A stretch of DNA of 64,000 nucleotides from Noviherbaspirillum suwonense. Lineage in GTDB: Bacteria; Pseudomonadota; Gammaproteobacteria; Burkholderiales; Burkholderiaceae_D. How positions within the stretch are numbered: position 1 is the first letter of the stretch; every line of letters begins with the position of its first letter. Shown here in pieces: positions 28,043 to 37,035 of the stretch. A model generated the notes under the pieces. That model was not told the origin of the DNA. It saw nothing but the letters and a program-made list of their open reading frames with translations, and made no database searches. A program made the translations under genes and the position numbers. The stretch spans positions 121,044-185,043 of the forward strand of contig NZ_FXUL01000011.1 of NCBI RefSeq assembly GCF_900182955.1, written 5' to 3'.

Positions 28043-29023
28043 CTAGCCTTCCAGCACCTTGATCTTGCCGTCCATGATGTCCTTCTTGATCTGCTGCAGC
28101 TTGGCTTTCTGCTCGGCGCTGGCGCCGCAGATCGTCATGTCGGACGCTTCCGGCCCCATGGCCAGGCCGAAGGCCTTGTAGCCCGGCTTCCAGGCGCCGG
28201 CGACGGTCTGCGCAATCGCGTAATGCACCTGGTAGCCGACGCCGGTGATGCTGTAGGCGACATACAGCGGGTCGCTGCCGCAGCGGTCGGTGTAGCTGCC
28301 GATGATGTGCGTGCCCTTTTCCTTCGCAGCCTGCTCCATGCCGCGCAGGCCGAGATTGAGGATGTGGTAATGCACGTCCGCGCCCTGCGCGATGGCGGCC
28401 AGCGTGGCTTCCTTGGACTTCGACACATTGTCGAAGTCGCCGGTGTAGTTTTCCACGTACTTGATCTGCGGATTGATCGCGCGGGCGCCGTTGCCGAATT
28501 CCTTGCCGGCGTTGACGATAGAAGGAATCTCCATGCCGCCGACATAGCTGACCGCGCCGTTCTTCGACAGCATCGCCGCGGCGGCGCCGGCCACGTAGGC
28601 GATCTGCGCCTGCTTGACGTCGTAGCCCGCGATGTTGGGCGCGGACTCGCCCTGGTTGCCGCCGACGATAGAAAACTTCTTGTTCGGGAAGCGCTTGGCC
28701 ACCTTGAACACCGCGGCCTGCGTCTGGCCGCCGATGCCGATCACCAGGTCGTTCTTGGACGCCAGGTTGGTCAGCGCCTGCTCCATGTCCGCATAGTTAA
28801 TGTTCTCGATCATCTGCACCTTGATCTTGCCGCCGAATTCCTTCTCCGCCTGCTGCAGGCCGGTGTAGCCGGATTCCATCCAGCCCTTGTCCGACTTGGA
28901 GCCGGGAATCAGCACGCCGACCTTGACCGGGTCGGCCGCGTGCGCGGCGCCCACGACGGTTGCCATGGCGAGCGCCGACAGGGACAGGATGAGTCGGCGG
29001 CGATGTGGCGAATTGCGATCCAT
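28043..29023 (-). CDS. BMP-family periplasmic substrate-binding protein
   Basis: 326 residues from ATG 29023, with AAAGGAG ideally placed upstream; a longer open frame to 29086 lacks this. Signal peptide ends near residue 29 (VVGAAHA-ADPVKVG). The mature protein is of the Bmp/PnrA type (VGVLIPGSKSDKGWMESGYT near the N-terminus). Relatives bind purine nucleosides, and some bind other nitrogen compounds, in the periplasm. It is the first gene of the operon that ends with the biuret-hydrolase-like gene; the promoter must lie in the 114 bp shared with the divergent hydrolase gene. Confidence 0.88.
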   Translation of the reverse strand: MDRNSPHRRRLILSLSALAMATVVGAAHAADPVKVGVLIPGSKSDKGWMESGYTGLQQAEKEFGGKIKVQMIENINYADMEQALTNLASKNDLVIGIGGQTQAAVFKVAKRFPNKKFSIVGGNQGESAPNIAGYDVKQAQIAYVAGAAAAMLSKNGAVSYVGGMEIPSIVNAGKEFGNGARAINPQIKYVENYTGDFDNVSKSKEATLAAIAQGADVHYHILNLGLRGMEQAAKEKGTHIIGSYTDRCGSDPLYVAYSITGVGYQVHYAIAQTVAGAWKPGYKAFGLAMGPEASDMTICGASAEQKAKLQQIKKDIMDGKIKVLEG

Positions 29024-29137
29024 CTGGCACTCCTTTTGCATTGGGGGGAAATCGATTTGCGTCATGTCATTCACAGCGATTCCCATTCATAGCAATTTCG
29101 ATGCCATTGCCGCATCGCCCCCATCCAGGAGAATTCC

Positions 29138-29947
29138 ATGCCCGATGCCGTCCCTCTCCTCGCCCGGCCAGCCGAAGGCATGCTGGGCCATAGCCCCAAC
29201 ACCGCGTGGCGCGCCAGCCCGGCCGAAGTGGACATGGCCGTGCCGCCGCCGCGCCCGGTGCTGGCGCGCATCGCTTGCCAGCCGCAGTCCGTGCTGCTGA
29301 ACCTGCGCCAGACCGCCATTGTCGTGGTCGACATGCAGAACGACTTCTGCACCAAAGATGGATGGGTCCACGAAATCGGCGGCGATCCGACACCAAACCG
29401 TGCACCGATCGCACCATTGCAGCGCCTTCTGCCTGCGCTGCGCCAGGCCGGCGTGCCTGTCATCTGGCTGAACTGGGGCAACCGCGCCGACCTGGCCAAC
29501 ATGCCGCCCAACCAGATCCACCTGTACAAGCCTTCCGGCGCCGGCACCGGCCTCGGCGACCCGCTGCGCAGCAATGCCGCGCCGGTGCTGGAAAAAGACT
29601 CGTGGGCGGCGGCGGTGGTCGACGAGCTGGCGCCCGAGCCGACGGACATCCGGGTCGACAAGTACCGGATCAGCGGCTTCTGGGACACGCCGCTGGACAG
29701 CATCCTGCGCAACATGGCGATCCGCACCGTGCTGTTCGCCGGCGTCAACATCGACCAGTGCGTGCTGCACACGCTGAGCGACGCCAACTTCCTCGGCTAC
29801 GGCTGCCTGCTGGTGGAAGACTGCTGCGCCACCACCTCGCCCGACTTCTGCGCGGAAGCCACGGTATGGAATGTGAAGAAATGCTTCGGCTTCACCACCG
29901 ACAGCGCCAGCGTGCTGGCCGGGCTGGAAAGCGCACGGCCCGCATGA
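29138..29947 (+). CDS. Cysteine hydrolase, isochorismatase-like (second type)
   Basis: 269 residues with the triad Asp65 (VVVDMQNDF), Lys175 (RVDKYRISGFWDTPLDSIL) and Cys208 (GVNIDQCVLHTLSDANFLGYG). The sequence around Lys and Cys differs clearly from the hydrolase at 22088, and a 50-residue N-terminal extension is present, so this is a distinct subfamily, nearer to RutB-like or N-carbamoyl hydrolases. AGGAG precedes ATG. Divergent from the importer operon and overlapping the next amidase gene (4 bp), so the two work together. Substrate unknown. Confidence 0.75.
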   Translation: MPDAVPLLARPAEGMLGHSPNTAWRASPAEVDMAVPPPRPVLARIACQPQSVLLNLRQTAIVVVDMQNDFCTKDGWVHEIGGDPTPNRAPIAPLQRLLPALRQAGVPVIWLNWGNRADLANMPPNQIHLYKPSGAGTGLGDPLRSNAAPVLEKDSWAAAVVDELAPEPTDIRVDKYRISGFWDTPLDSILRNMAIRTVLFAGVNIDQCVLHTLSDANFLGYGCLLVEDCCATTSPDFCAEATVWNVKKCFGFTTDSASVLAGLESARPA

Positions 29948-31140
29948 TGCCCGCGCCGCCCGACCTGTTCGGCGCTTTCGTGCCCGGCGCGCGCTGCACC
30001 GTGCCGGCCAGCGGTTGCGGCGCGCTGGACGGGATGGCGCTGGCCGTGAAGGACCTGATCGACATTGCCGCCGCCGTCACCGGCGGCGGCAACCCGCACT
30101 GGGCAGCCAGCCACGAGCCGGCCGCGACGCATGCGCCGGCGGTGGCCGCGCTGCTGGCCGCCGGCGCCCATGTCTGCGGCAAGACCATCACCGACGAACT
30201 CGCCTTCAGCCTGGAAGGCCGCAACTGGCACTACGGCACGCCGGTCAACCCGCTGCTGCCGGACTGCCTGCCGGGCGGCTCGTCGAGCGGATCGGCAGTG
30301 GCGGTGGCGGCCTGCCTGGCCGACGTTGCGCTGGGCACCGACACCGGCGGCTCGGTCAGGGTGCCGGCCGCCTTTTGCGGCATCTACGGCTTCCGGCCGA
30401 CGCACGGGCGCGTGCCGCTGGACGGCGTGCTGCCGTTCGCGCCCAGCTACGACACGGTAGGCTGGTTCGCCCGCTCGCCCGCGCTGCTGGCCGACACGGG
30501 CCGCGCGCTGCTCGATGCCCCCGGCGTCGTCATGCCGGTCCGGCGGCTGCTCCTGGCCGCGGATGTCCTGGCGATGGCGGAACCACGCTGCGCGGCCCTG
30601 CTGCGCAGCGCGGCGGAAGCGCTCGGCGCGGGCACATCGGTCGACGTGTTCGCCGGCCGGGCGCCGCAATGGCAGGCCTGCTACCAGGTCCTGCAGGGCG
30701 CGGAGATCCGGCAGACGCTGGGCGACTGGATCGCCGCCAGCAAGCCGCTGTTCGGCCCGGACATTGCGCCCCGCTTCGCGTCGGTGATGGACATCGCCGA
30801 CGACGACATCCTCGCCCAGCAGGCGCTGCGCCTGGACATCGCCAGGCGCCTCGATGCGCTGCTGGCGGACGGGACGGTGCTGGTGCTGCCGACCGTGCCG
30901 GTGTCCTCGCTCCGCAAGTCCGCCAGCCGCGCCGCCATCGGCGCATTCTACGAAGCCGCCCTCGCGATCAACTCGATCGCCGGCCATGCAGGCCTGCCGC
31001 AACTGGCAATGCCGGTCGGGCAGGTCGACGGCAAGCCGGCCAGCCTGTCGTTTGTCGCGGCCAGGGGCATGGACGAGGCGCTGCTGGCCGAAGCGGGCCG
31101 CTGGAGCGCGCTGCTGAAGGCCGACGGGTTCGGCGCCTGA
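29944..31140 (+). CDS. Amidase-signature hydrolase
   Basis: 398 residues with Lys36 (LAVKDLID), Ser113 (GGSSSGSAVAVA) and Ser137 (GTDTGGSVRVPA). It is shorter than AtzE (465) and has no AtzG-like partner; the layout looks more like indoleacetamide/aryl amide-type or AtzF-type amidase cores, though AtzF's C-terminal domain is absent. The start overlaps the hydrolase stop (ATGATG, so ATG 29944 or 29947). Likely converts a product of the neighbouring cysteine hydrolase or acts on the same imported compound. Confidence 0.78.
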   Translation: MMPAPPDLFGAFVPGARCTVPASGCGALDGMALAVKDLIDIAAAVTGGGNPHWAASHEPAATHAPAVAALLAAGAHVCGKTITDELAFSLEGRNWHYGTPVNPLLPDCLPGGSSSGSAVAVAACLADVALGTDTGGSVRVPAAFCGIYGFRPTHGRVPLDGVLPFAPSYDTVGWFARSPALLADTGRALLDAPGVVMPVRRLLLAADVLAMAEPRCAALLRSAAEALGAGTSVDVFAGRAPQWQACYQVLQGAEIRQTLGDWIAASKPLFGPDIAPRFASVMDIADDDILAQQALRLDIARRLDALLADGTVLVLPTVPVSSLRKSASRAAIGAFYEAALAINSIAGHAGLPQLAMPVGQVDGKPASLSFVAARGMDEALLAEAGRWSALLKADGFGA

Positions 31141-31561
31141 TCCCGGCAGCGCCGGCCACGTCCGGCGGCCAGGCGGTTGTCCCGATGCGCCAGATGCGCA
31201 TGCCTGCGGCAGAACCGCGTTGTTATTCATTCACCCCATCGGCTGACCATCGAGATGACTTGCGCCATTCCGCTCGCGGCTGGAATGGGCTGTCGGGTGC
31301 GCTGGGCGAGTTAGTGCGTTCCGGCGTCGAACCAGGCGGTCGATCTGCTGGCGTGTCCAGTCTGGGCGGCGCCTCTCTGCCTTCCGGGCTGCTGGCGATG
31401 ACCATGCACCTTCCAGTCGATGTCAGGATTTTTTACAAGACAGGCACCGCAATTTGATTGGTTTTTGGCAACTCATTAATAAACAACAACTATTTCCAAA
31501 TGGAACAGTTATTGCTATGACAAAAGTATCGATCCTTCATTTCAATCTACTGGAGACACCC
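31141..31561. other. 421-bp intergenic region
   Basis: No supported gene. 31141-31430 is GC-rich with a weak minus-strand open frame (31223-31405) that resembles nothing I know. From about 31440 the composition becomes AT-rich and leads into the PEP-CTERM gene, so its promoter is probably there. Confidence 0.5.
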
Positions 31562-32426
31562 TTGAAAACCTCGATACTGTCCATTCCTGCACTGGCTCTG
31601 GCAACGCTGATGGCACTGCCGGCAGCCCATGCTGCGGTTGTCACCGCCAACAACCCTGCCGGCGACTCCTTCACCAATACGTCTGAAAGCAACCAGGGCA
31701 TGGCCATCGTTGGCAGCGGCTGGTATTACAACAACGTCCGGGCAGGTGCGAACATCGGCATCGATACTGACTATCCGCGCTCAGGCAATGGATCGGTATC
31801 GTTCACCGCACCCCACAACGGCAAGGCAGACATCGAGTACTTGCCCGGCGCAATACTGCTGAACGGCAATTATGTGTCGACAACTTCCCTCGGCCTGCTG
31901 TCGTCGCTGACGACGATGTCGTATGACTGGTACCGCGATTCCGTCAGCGTTGCCGATAACCGCCAGCATCCGTCGCTGCGCGTCCTGCTCGACGCGGACG
32001 GCAATCTCGCAACCGTGGGCGATCGGGGTGGCCTGGTATTCGAGCGCGTTTACAATAATCTTGGCATGCCGGTCGACCAGTGGGTCAGCGACACTGTTTC
32101 GGATTCCACCTTTGTCTGGAACTTCGGCCTCGGCGTAGGGAACAATTTTTCCATCGATACGTAATACTTACGCGTACGACAGCACCCTGGGCGATTGGAA
32201 AGCTTATTTTCCGAATGCGACGATCATCGGGTTCAGTTCGGGCGTCGGCAGTGGCTGGAATGCATACAGCGGCGCCGTGGATAACATTTCATGGACGATA
32301 AACGGGGTCACGACGACATCCAACTTCGAAGTCGCCTCGGCGCAAGTGCCGGAACCGGCGTCCCTGGCCCTGTTCGGAATAGGCCTGGTGGGCTTGCTTA
32401 ACCTGCGCAGAAGGAAGGCTCTTTAA
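31562..32426 (+). pseudogene. PEP-CTERM sorting-domain protein, frameshifted
   Basis: Reading starts at TTG 31562 (GGAGA upstream) with a signal peptide MKTSILSIPALALATLMALPAAHA. The frame runs to a TAA at 32162, after NNFSIDT. One base later (+1 frame) it resumes as NTYAYDSTLGDWKAYFPNA and ends at 32426 with VPEPASLALFGIGLVGLL-NLRRRKAL, a PEP-CTERM signal: VPEP motif, hydrophobic helix, Arg cluster. One extra base near 32159-32163 explains the break. PEP-CTERM proteins are processed by exosortase (EpsH/XrtA type), usually with exopolysaccharide export; neither is in the window. Either a recent pseudogene or a sequencing error. Confidence 0.85.
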
Positions 32427-32752
32427 GCCTCCGCACGCCTTACATCCGGCGCGGCTTTCGGAGGGGAGCCGCGTTCCGGGACAAATCGCCCATCTTCTCG
32501 ATGTGCGTGCTTCCACGGAAACGCGGGCCGCAAGCATGGCGCTGCCGCGATTCGCCGCTTAATGTCGCACGGCCTGTGTCATGAAGAAAACACGGCATGA
32601 ATGCCGTGCCGATTGCCTCGATCCCGGACCAGACCGGGATATCAACCAGCCCGTTTCAAAATTGCCTGCCAGCAGAGCCTGTCCGGGCCTTTACAGGGCA
32701 TCGGAAAACAAAAAGCCCAACCTTGTGGGCTGGGCCAAGTGCTTGAATTAAC
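32427..32752. other. Intergenic region between PEP-CTERM gene and tRNA-Thr
   Basis: No gene seen. CCTCCG (after 32426) and CGGAGG (about 32460) could form a stem after the PEP-CTERM gene, and ATCCCGG-N6-CCGGGAT near 32627 is another small hairpin without a T-tract. The tRNA terminator at 32705-32731 lies at its right end. Confidence 0.45.
32705..32731 (-). terminator. Intrinsic terminator of tRNA-Thr
   Basis: On the minus strand a 6-bp stem AGCCCA/TGGGCT (32714-32731, loop 6 nt) is followed by TTTTGTTTT (complement of 32705-32713), 22 bp after the tRNA 3' end. Confidence 0.8.
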
Positions 32753-32828
32753 TGGTGCCGGCTGCAGGACTCGAACCCGCCACCCCATGATTACAAATCA
32801 TGTGCTCTACCTGATGAGCTAAGCCGGC
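32753..32828 (-). tRNA. tRNA-Thr (anticodon UGU)
   Basis: 76 nt with encoded CCA. The acceptor stem is GCCGGCT paired with AGCCGGC, the anticodon stem CATGA/TCATG encloses the loop TTTGTAA, giving anticodon UGU (codon ACA), and the T-arm GCGGGTTCGAGTCCTGC is standard. A terminator follows. sspB lies just upstream on the same strand. Confidence 0.95.
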
Positions 32829-32846
32829 AAAGAGCGAAATTATACG

Positions 32847-33335
32847 TTATTTGATACGCGTCAGTGTAGGGCGGCCGCCGCCCTTTTTCGGCGGATCGGG
32901 GGTGTCGTCGGGCGCGTCGGATGACTGGCTTTCAGCAGTGTCGGCCTGCGGCGTCGGCACGGCGGTCAGCGTCGGCGTTTCGGCGACCGGGGGCGCTTCG
33001 GGCGCGGCTTCGGGTTCGGGCTTGCGGGTGACTTCGAAGGCCATGCCCTGCCCGTTTTCACGGGCGTAGATTGCGACAACGTTATTCACCGGCACGAAGA
33101 TTTCGCGGGAGACGCCGGCGAAACGCGCGTGGAAATGAATGAAGTCGTTGTCCATTTTCAGGCCGCTGGTCGCGCTGAAGCTGATGTTCAACACGATTTC
33201 GCCGTTCTTGACGAATTCCAGCGGCACCTGGGTTTCACCGTCGACCATCGCGGCCAGGTACGGCGTGTAGCCGTTGTCGGTGCACCATTCGTAGATGGCC
33301 CTGAGCAAATAGGGTTTGGTTGACGTTTCTGACAT
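32847..33335 (-). CDS. sspB: ClpXP protease specificity-enhancing factor
   Basis: 162 residues. SspB tethers ssrA-tagged proteins to ClpXP. The folded core (KPYLLRAIYEWCTDNGYTPY, then VPLEFVKNGEIVLNIS) fills the first 105 residues. The remaining tail is Pro/Ala/Glu-rich and disordered and ends GGGRPTLTRIK, the ClpX-binding XB motif type. Lies 111 bp after sspA in the common sspA-sspB order. Confidence 0.95.
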   Translation of the reverse strand: MSETSTKPYLLRAIYEWCTDNGYTPYLAAMVDGETQVPLEFVKNGEIVLNISFSATSGLKMDNDFIHFHARFAGVSREIFVPVNNVVAIYARENGQGMAFEVTRKPEPEAAPEAPPVAETPTLTAVPTPQADTAESQSSDAPDDTPDPPKKGGGRPTLTRIK

Positions 33336-33446
33336 GGTTCAGGTTGTCCAGCTGGCATAACAGTAGGCCGTCCCGGGCGTCATGGCCCGGCTTGCGCCGG
33401 CGCCATGATGCACATCGGGACAGGATGGCACGGACGGCAACAGCAA

Positions 33447-34058
33447 TTACCGGCGCATCACTTTTTCGGACGGCGTCAGCGCTTCGATATAGGCCGGGCG
33501 CGAGAAGATGCGTTCGGCGTATTTCATCAGCGGCGCTGCAGTCTTCGACAGCTCGATGCCATAGTGGTCGAGGCGCCACAGCAGCGGCGCAACGGCCACG
33601 TCCAGCATCGAGAATTCGTCGCCCAGCATGTACTTGTTCTTCAGGAACAGCGGCGCAAGCTGGGTCAGGCGGTCGCGGATCTCGTTGCGCGCCTTTTCCA
33701 GGCTCTTGTCGCCGGCCTTGGTCTTTTCGTTTTCCAGCGTGTGGACGTGGACGAACAGCTCTTTTTCGAAGTTGAACAGCATCAACCGCGCGCGGGCGCG
33801 CATCAGCGGGTCGGCCGGCATCAGTTGCGGATGCGGGAAGCGCTCGTCGATGTATTCGTTGATGATGTTGGACTCGTACAGCACCAGGTCGCGCTCGACC
33901 AGGATGGGCACCTGGCCATACGGGTTCATCGTGGAGATGTCTTCCGGCTTGTTGAAGAGGTCGACATCGCGCACCTCGAAGTCCATGCCTTTTTCAAACA
34001 GGACCAGGCGGCAGCGCTGGGAGAATGGGCAGGTCGTGCCCGAGTAGAGAACCATCAT
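33447..34058 (-). CDS. sspA: Stringent starvation protein A (GST fold)
   Basis: 203 residues with the thioredoxin-like N-domain (VLYSGTTCPFSQRCRLVLFEKG) and the helical GST C-domain. SspA binds RNA polymerase and aids acid and starvation survival rather than acting as a transferase. The PxxCPFSQ region is the usual SspA variant. Lies between petC and sspB, the arrangement standard in Burkholderiales. Confidence 0.94.
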   Translation of the reverse strand: MMVLYSGTTCPFSQRCRLVLFEKGMDFEVRDVDLFNKPEDISTMNPYGQVPILVERDLVLYESNIINEYIDERFPHPQLMPADPLMRARARLMLFNFEKELFVHVHTLENEKTKAGDKSLEKARNEIRDRLTQLAPLFLKNKYMLGDEFSMLDVAVAPLLWRLDHYGIELSKTAAPLMKYAERIFSRPAYIEALTPSEKVMRR

Positions 34059-34157
34059 TTTTGCAGTTCCTTAAAAACAAACAGGGTGAGGCCGGAACGC
34101 CTCACCCCTGGATCACCTGCCGCAAGCCCGTTCCGGACAGGCGGCAGCCTGATTTTT

Positions 34158-34916
34158 TTACTTCACTTCCCGCCAGTAGCTGGCACTCAGGCGCCACACC
34201 AGGACCAGCAGTATACCGAGGAACAGCAGCACCCAGACGCCAAGCTGGCGGCGCGTGTTCTGCGCCGGCTCGCTCATCCAGTTCATGTAGGCAACCAGGT
34301 CGGCTACCGCGGCATCGTAGTCGAGCGCGGACAGCTTGCCCGGCTTGACCTGCTCGAAGCCGACGAACTTGTGGACGGTTTCGCCACTGTGCGCGTCTTT
34401 TTCCTCGACGAATTTGGCATTGCGCACGCCCTGCAGTTCCCACAGCACGTGCGGCATCGCCACGTTCGGGTAGACCAGGTTGTTCCAGCCGGTCGGCCGG
34501 GTGCTGTCGGCGTAGTAGGTGCGCAGGTAGGTATAGATGTAGTCAGGGCCGCTGCCCGCCTCGGACGCCTTGGCCCGGGTGATCACGGACAGGTCCGGCG
34601 GCGCGGCGCCGAACCAGGCCTTGCCGTCGGCCGGGGTCATCGCCGACTTCATCAGGTCGCCCACCTTGTCGGTGGTAAACAGCAGGTTGGCCTTGATCTG
34701 GTCTTCCGACAGCCCGATGTCGCGCATGCGGTTGTAGCGCATTGCCGACGCGGAGTGGCAGTTCAGGCAGTAGTTGACGAACAGCTTGGCGCCATTCTGC
34801 AGTGAAGCCAGGTCGGTGCGTTCCGGCGCATGGTCCAGCGGGAAACCGCCTTCGCTTGCCATCGCAAGCGAGGGCAGCAGGACCAGGGCCGCAATCATTT
34901 TTTTCAGGAATTTCAT
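34158..34916 (-). CDS. petC: Cytochrome c1
   Basis: 252 residues, heme-c subunit of the bc1 complex. Signal peptide (MKFLKKMIAALVLLPSLAMA), heme motif Cys50-x2-Cys53-His54 in NYCLNCHSA, a candidate axial Met in YPNVAMPHVLW, and a C-terminal membrane anchor (LGVWVLLFLGILLVLVWRL). Takes electrons from the Rieske protein and passes them to cytochrome c. Third gene of petABC. Confidence 0.96.
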   Translation of the reverse strand: MKFLKKMIAALVLLPSLAMASEGGFPLDHAPERTDLASLQNGAKLFVNYCLNCHSASAMRYNRMRDIGLSEDQIKANLLFTTDKVGDLMKSAMTPADGKAWFGAAPPDLSVITRAKASEAGSGPDYIYTYLRTYYADSTRPTGWNNLVYPNVAMPHVLWELQGVRNAKFVEEKDAHSGETVHKFVGFEQVKPGKLSALDYDAAVADLVAYMNWMSEPAQNTRRQLGVWVLLFLGILLVLVWRLSASYWREVK

Positions 34917-34935
34917 TCTTGTGATCCTTTGCGGC

Positions 34936-36339
34936 TTAATGCGGATGGAACGTGACGCGGCTCGGTACCGGCTTGAACTGGCCGGCGCGGCTCCACCATG
35001 GCATCAGCAGGAAGAAGCCGAAGTAGATGAAGGTGCAGATCTGCGACACCAGGGTGCGGCCCGCGGTAGGCGCCTGCACGCCGAGGTAGCCCAGGGTCAC
35101 GAAAGCAATGCCGAACAGGATGTAGACATACTTGTGCCAGGTCGGGCGATACCGGATCGAACGCACTGGCGAATGATCGAGCCAGGGCATCAGCGCCAGG
35201 ATCACCACCGATGCGCCCATCAGCACGACGCCCCAGAACTTCGCGTCCAGGAACAGCATGCCGACGATGACGACCAGGCCGATGACCGCAGCGATCAGCT
35301 TGATGCTGCCGGAAAGCCGCGACTTCAGCATCAGCAGCGCGACGTAGGCGGCGACGCCGGCGATCAGCGCATACATGAACTGGGACGTCGTTGCGCGCAG
35401 CACCGAGTAGTACGGCGTGAAGTACCAGACCGGCGCAATGTGCGGCGGGGTCTTCAGCGAGTCGGCTGGCAGGAAGTTGTTGTACTCCAGGAAGTAGCCG
35501 CCCATTTCCGGCGCGAAGAACACGACCGCGCTGAAGATGGTCAGGAAGATGGTCACGCCGAACGCATCGTGCACGGTGTAGTAAGGATGCGATGGAATCG
35601 CGTCGAGCGGGTGGCCGTCCGGACCCAGGTTGTCCTTGACTTCGATGCCGTCGGGATTGTTCGAACCCACTTCATGCAGCGCGATCAGATGCGCGGCCAC
35701 CAGTCCCAGCAGCACCAGCGGGATGGCGATGACGTGGAAGGCGAAGAAGCGGTTCAGCGTGGCGTCGGAGACCACGTAGTCGCCGCGTATCCACAGCGAC
35801 AGGTCGGGACCGATGAACGGAATCGCGGAGAACAGGTTGACGATCACCTGTGCGCCCCAGTAGGACATCTGGCCCCATGGCAGCAGGTAGCCGAAGAAGG
35901 CCTCGCCCATCAGCGCCAGGAAGATGCCGACGCCGAACAGCCAGATCAGCTCGCGCGGCTTGCGGTAGGAGCCGTACATCAGCGCCCGCAGCATGTGCAG
36001 GTAGACGACGATAAAGAAGGCCGATGCGCCGGTCGAGTGCATGTAGCGCACCAGCCATCCCCACGGCACGTCGCGCATGATGTATTCGACGGAAGCGAAA
36101 GCCAGGTTCGCGTCCGGCTTGTAATGCATGACCAGGAAGATGCCGGTCACGATCTGGATCACCAGCACCAGCATCGCCAGCGAGCCGAAGATGTACCACC
36201 AGTTGAAGTTCTTGGGCGCGTAGTACTGGCCCCACTGGTCGTTCCACAGCTTCGAGAGCGGGAAACGGGAGTCGACCCAGTTCAGGGCCTTTGCGCTGAC
36301 AGGCGCGTCGGCCGGCAGCTTCTTTTCGACGAATGCCAT
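34936..36339 (-). CDS. petB: Cytochrome b of bc1 complex
   Basis: 467 residues, eight or more membrane helices, two hemes b and the two quinone sites. Conserved stretches include GIFLVMHYKPDANLAF, the heme-ligand helices around MRDVPWGWLVRYMHSTGAS and the PEW-like Qo segment (PVWYFTPYYSVLRAT). The PEW triplet itself appears as APVWYF. It is longer than a mitochondrial cytochrome b because an extra C-terminal part is fused, as usual in this group. Lies 3 bp after petA. Confidence 0.95.
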   Translation of the reverse strand: MAFVEKKLPADAPVSAKALNWVDSRFPLSKLWNDQWGQYYAPKNFNWWYIFGSLAMLVLVIQIVTGIFLVMHYKPDANLAFASVEYIMRDVPWGWLVRYMHSTGASAFFIVVYLHMLRALMYGSYRKPRELIWLFGVGIFLALMGEAFFGYLLPWGQMSYWGAQVIVNLFSAIPFIGPDLSLWIRGDYVVSDATLNRFFAFHVIAIPLVLLGLVAAHLIALHEVGSNNPDGIEVKDNLGPDGHPLDAIPSHPYYTVHDAFGVTIFLTIFSAVVFFAPEMGGYFLEYNNFLPADSLKTPPHIAPVWYFTPYYSVLRATTSQFMYALIAGVAAYVALLMLKSRLSGSIKLIAAVIGLVVIVGMLFLDAKFWGVVLMGASVVILALMPWLDHSPVRSIRYRPTWHKYVYILFGIAFVTLGYLGVQAPTAGRTLVSQICTFIYFGFFLLMPWWSRAGQFKPVPSRVTFHPH

Positions 36340-36342
36340 GAT

Positions 36343-36951
36343 TTATGCCTCACCTTTCTCGTCTTTGCCGATCACGAGCTTGGTGTCGCCGGCAAACATA
36401 TACCGTGGCACCTGCAGGTTGTCAGGAGCCGGCTTGTTCTTGAAGACGCGTCCGGCCAGGTCGAAGGTCGAACCGTGGCATGGGCACAGGAAGCCGCCCT
36501 GCCAGTCTTCCGGCAGCGAAGGCTGGGCGCCGGGTTGCAGCTTGGTGGTCGGGGAACAGCCGAGATGGGTGCAGATGCCGACGGCAACCAGGTATTCCGG
36601 CTTGATGGAACGGTACTCGTTGCGCGCATATTCCGGCGTCAGTTCATCGGGATTGCGCTGGGACTTCGGATCGGCCAGCTGGTCGTCCAGCTTGGGCAGC
36701 CCCGCCACCATTTCAGGCGAACGCTTCAGAATCCAGACCGGCTTGCCGCGCCACTCGACAGTCCTGAGTTCGCCCGGCGCCATGCCGGCAATGTCCACTT
36801 CCACCGGCGCACCGGCTGCCTTTGCGCGCTCCGAAGGCTGGAACGTCGACACAAATGCGCCTGCCGTCGCCAGTCCTGCAACACCGCCCACCGCACAAGT
36901 GGTAGCCAGCAGCACACGTCGACCGGAGTCAACCTGCTTATCGTTACTCAT
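36343..36951 (-). CDS. petA: Rieske iron-sulfur protein
   Basis: 202 residues with a twin-arginine signal (SGRRVLLATTCAVGG), an N-terminal anchor helix and the [2Fe-2S] ligands Cys127/His129 (CTHLGC) and Cys156/His159 (CPCHGS), with Cys132 and Cys158 forming the disulfide. It needs the Tat system, encoded at 41580-43120 in this window. First gene of petABC; a good promoter lies upstream. Confidence 0.96.
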   Translation of the reverse strand: MSNDKQVDSGRRVLLATTCAVGGVAGLATAGAFVSTFQPSERAKAAGAPVEVDIAGMAPGELRTVEWRGKPVWILKRSPEMVAGLPKLDDQLADPKSQRNPDELTPEYARNEYRSIKPEYLVAVGICTHLGCSPTTKLQPGAQPSLPEDWQGGFLCPCHGSTFDLAGRVFKNKPAPDNLQVPRYMFAGDTKLVIGKDEKGEA

Positions 36952-37006
36952 ACCAACCCCAATCAGTCAAAATGCGAAATCTGTACGAAACTTCTAGCAA
37001 CCTTAA

Positions 37007-37035
37007 ATTATATCGGAGCGCCGCACTGTTTTAAA
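37007..37035 (-). promoter_or_regulatory. Promoter of petABC
   Basis: On the minus strand TTTAAA (37030-37035) and a perfect TATAAT (37007-37012) are 17 bp apart, 56 bp before the petA start. Nothing else notable lies in 36952-37198 besides the mscL leader. Confidence 0.55.

Noticed and set aside
22088..31140. Complete s-triazine (cyanuric acid) pathway
   Set aside because: AtzE- and AtzG-like genes are present, but no cyanuric acid hydrolase (AtzD), allophanate hydrolase (AtzF) or AtzH gene is seen in the window.
31223..31405. 60-codon open frame in the 31.1-31.5 kb gap
   Set aside because: No ribosome site, no recognised motif and composition typical of random GC-rich frames.
31440..31530. 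Sigma-54 promoter for the PEP-CTERM gene
   Set aside because: TGGCAA is present but no GC at the required -12 distance was found.
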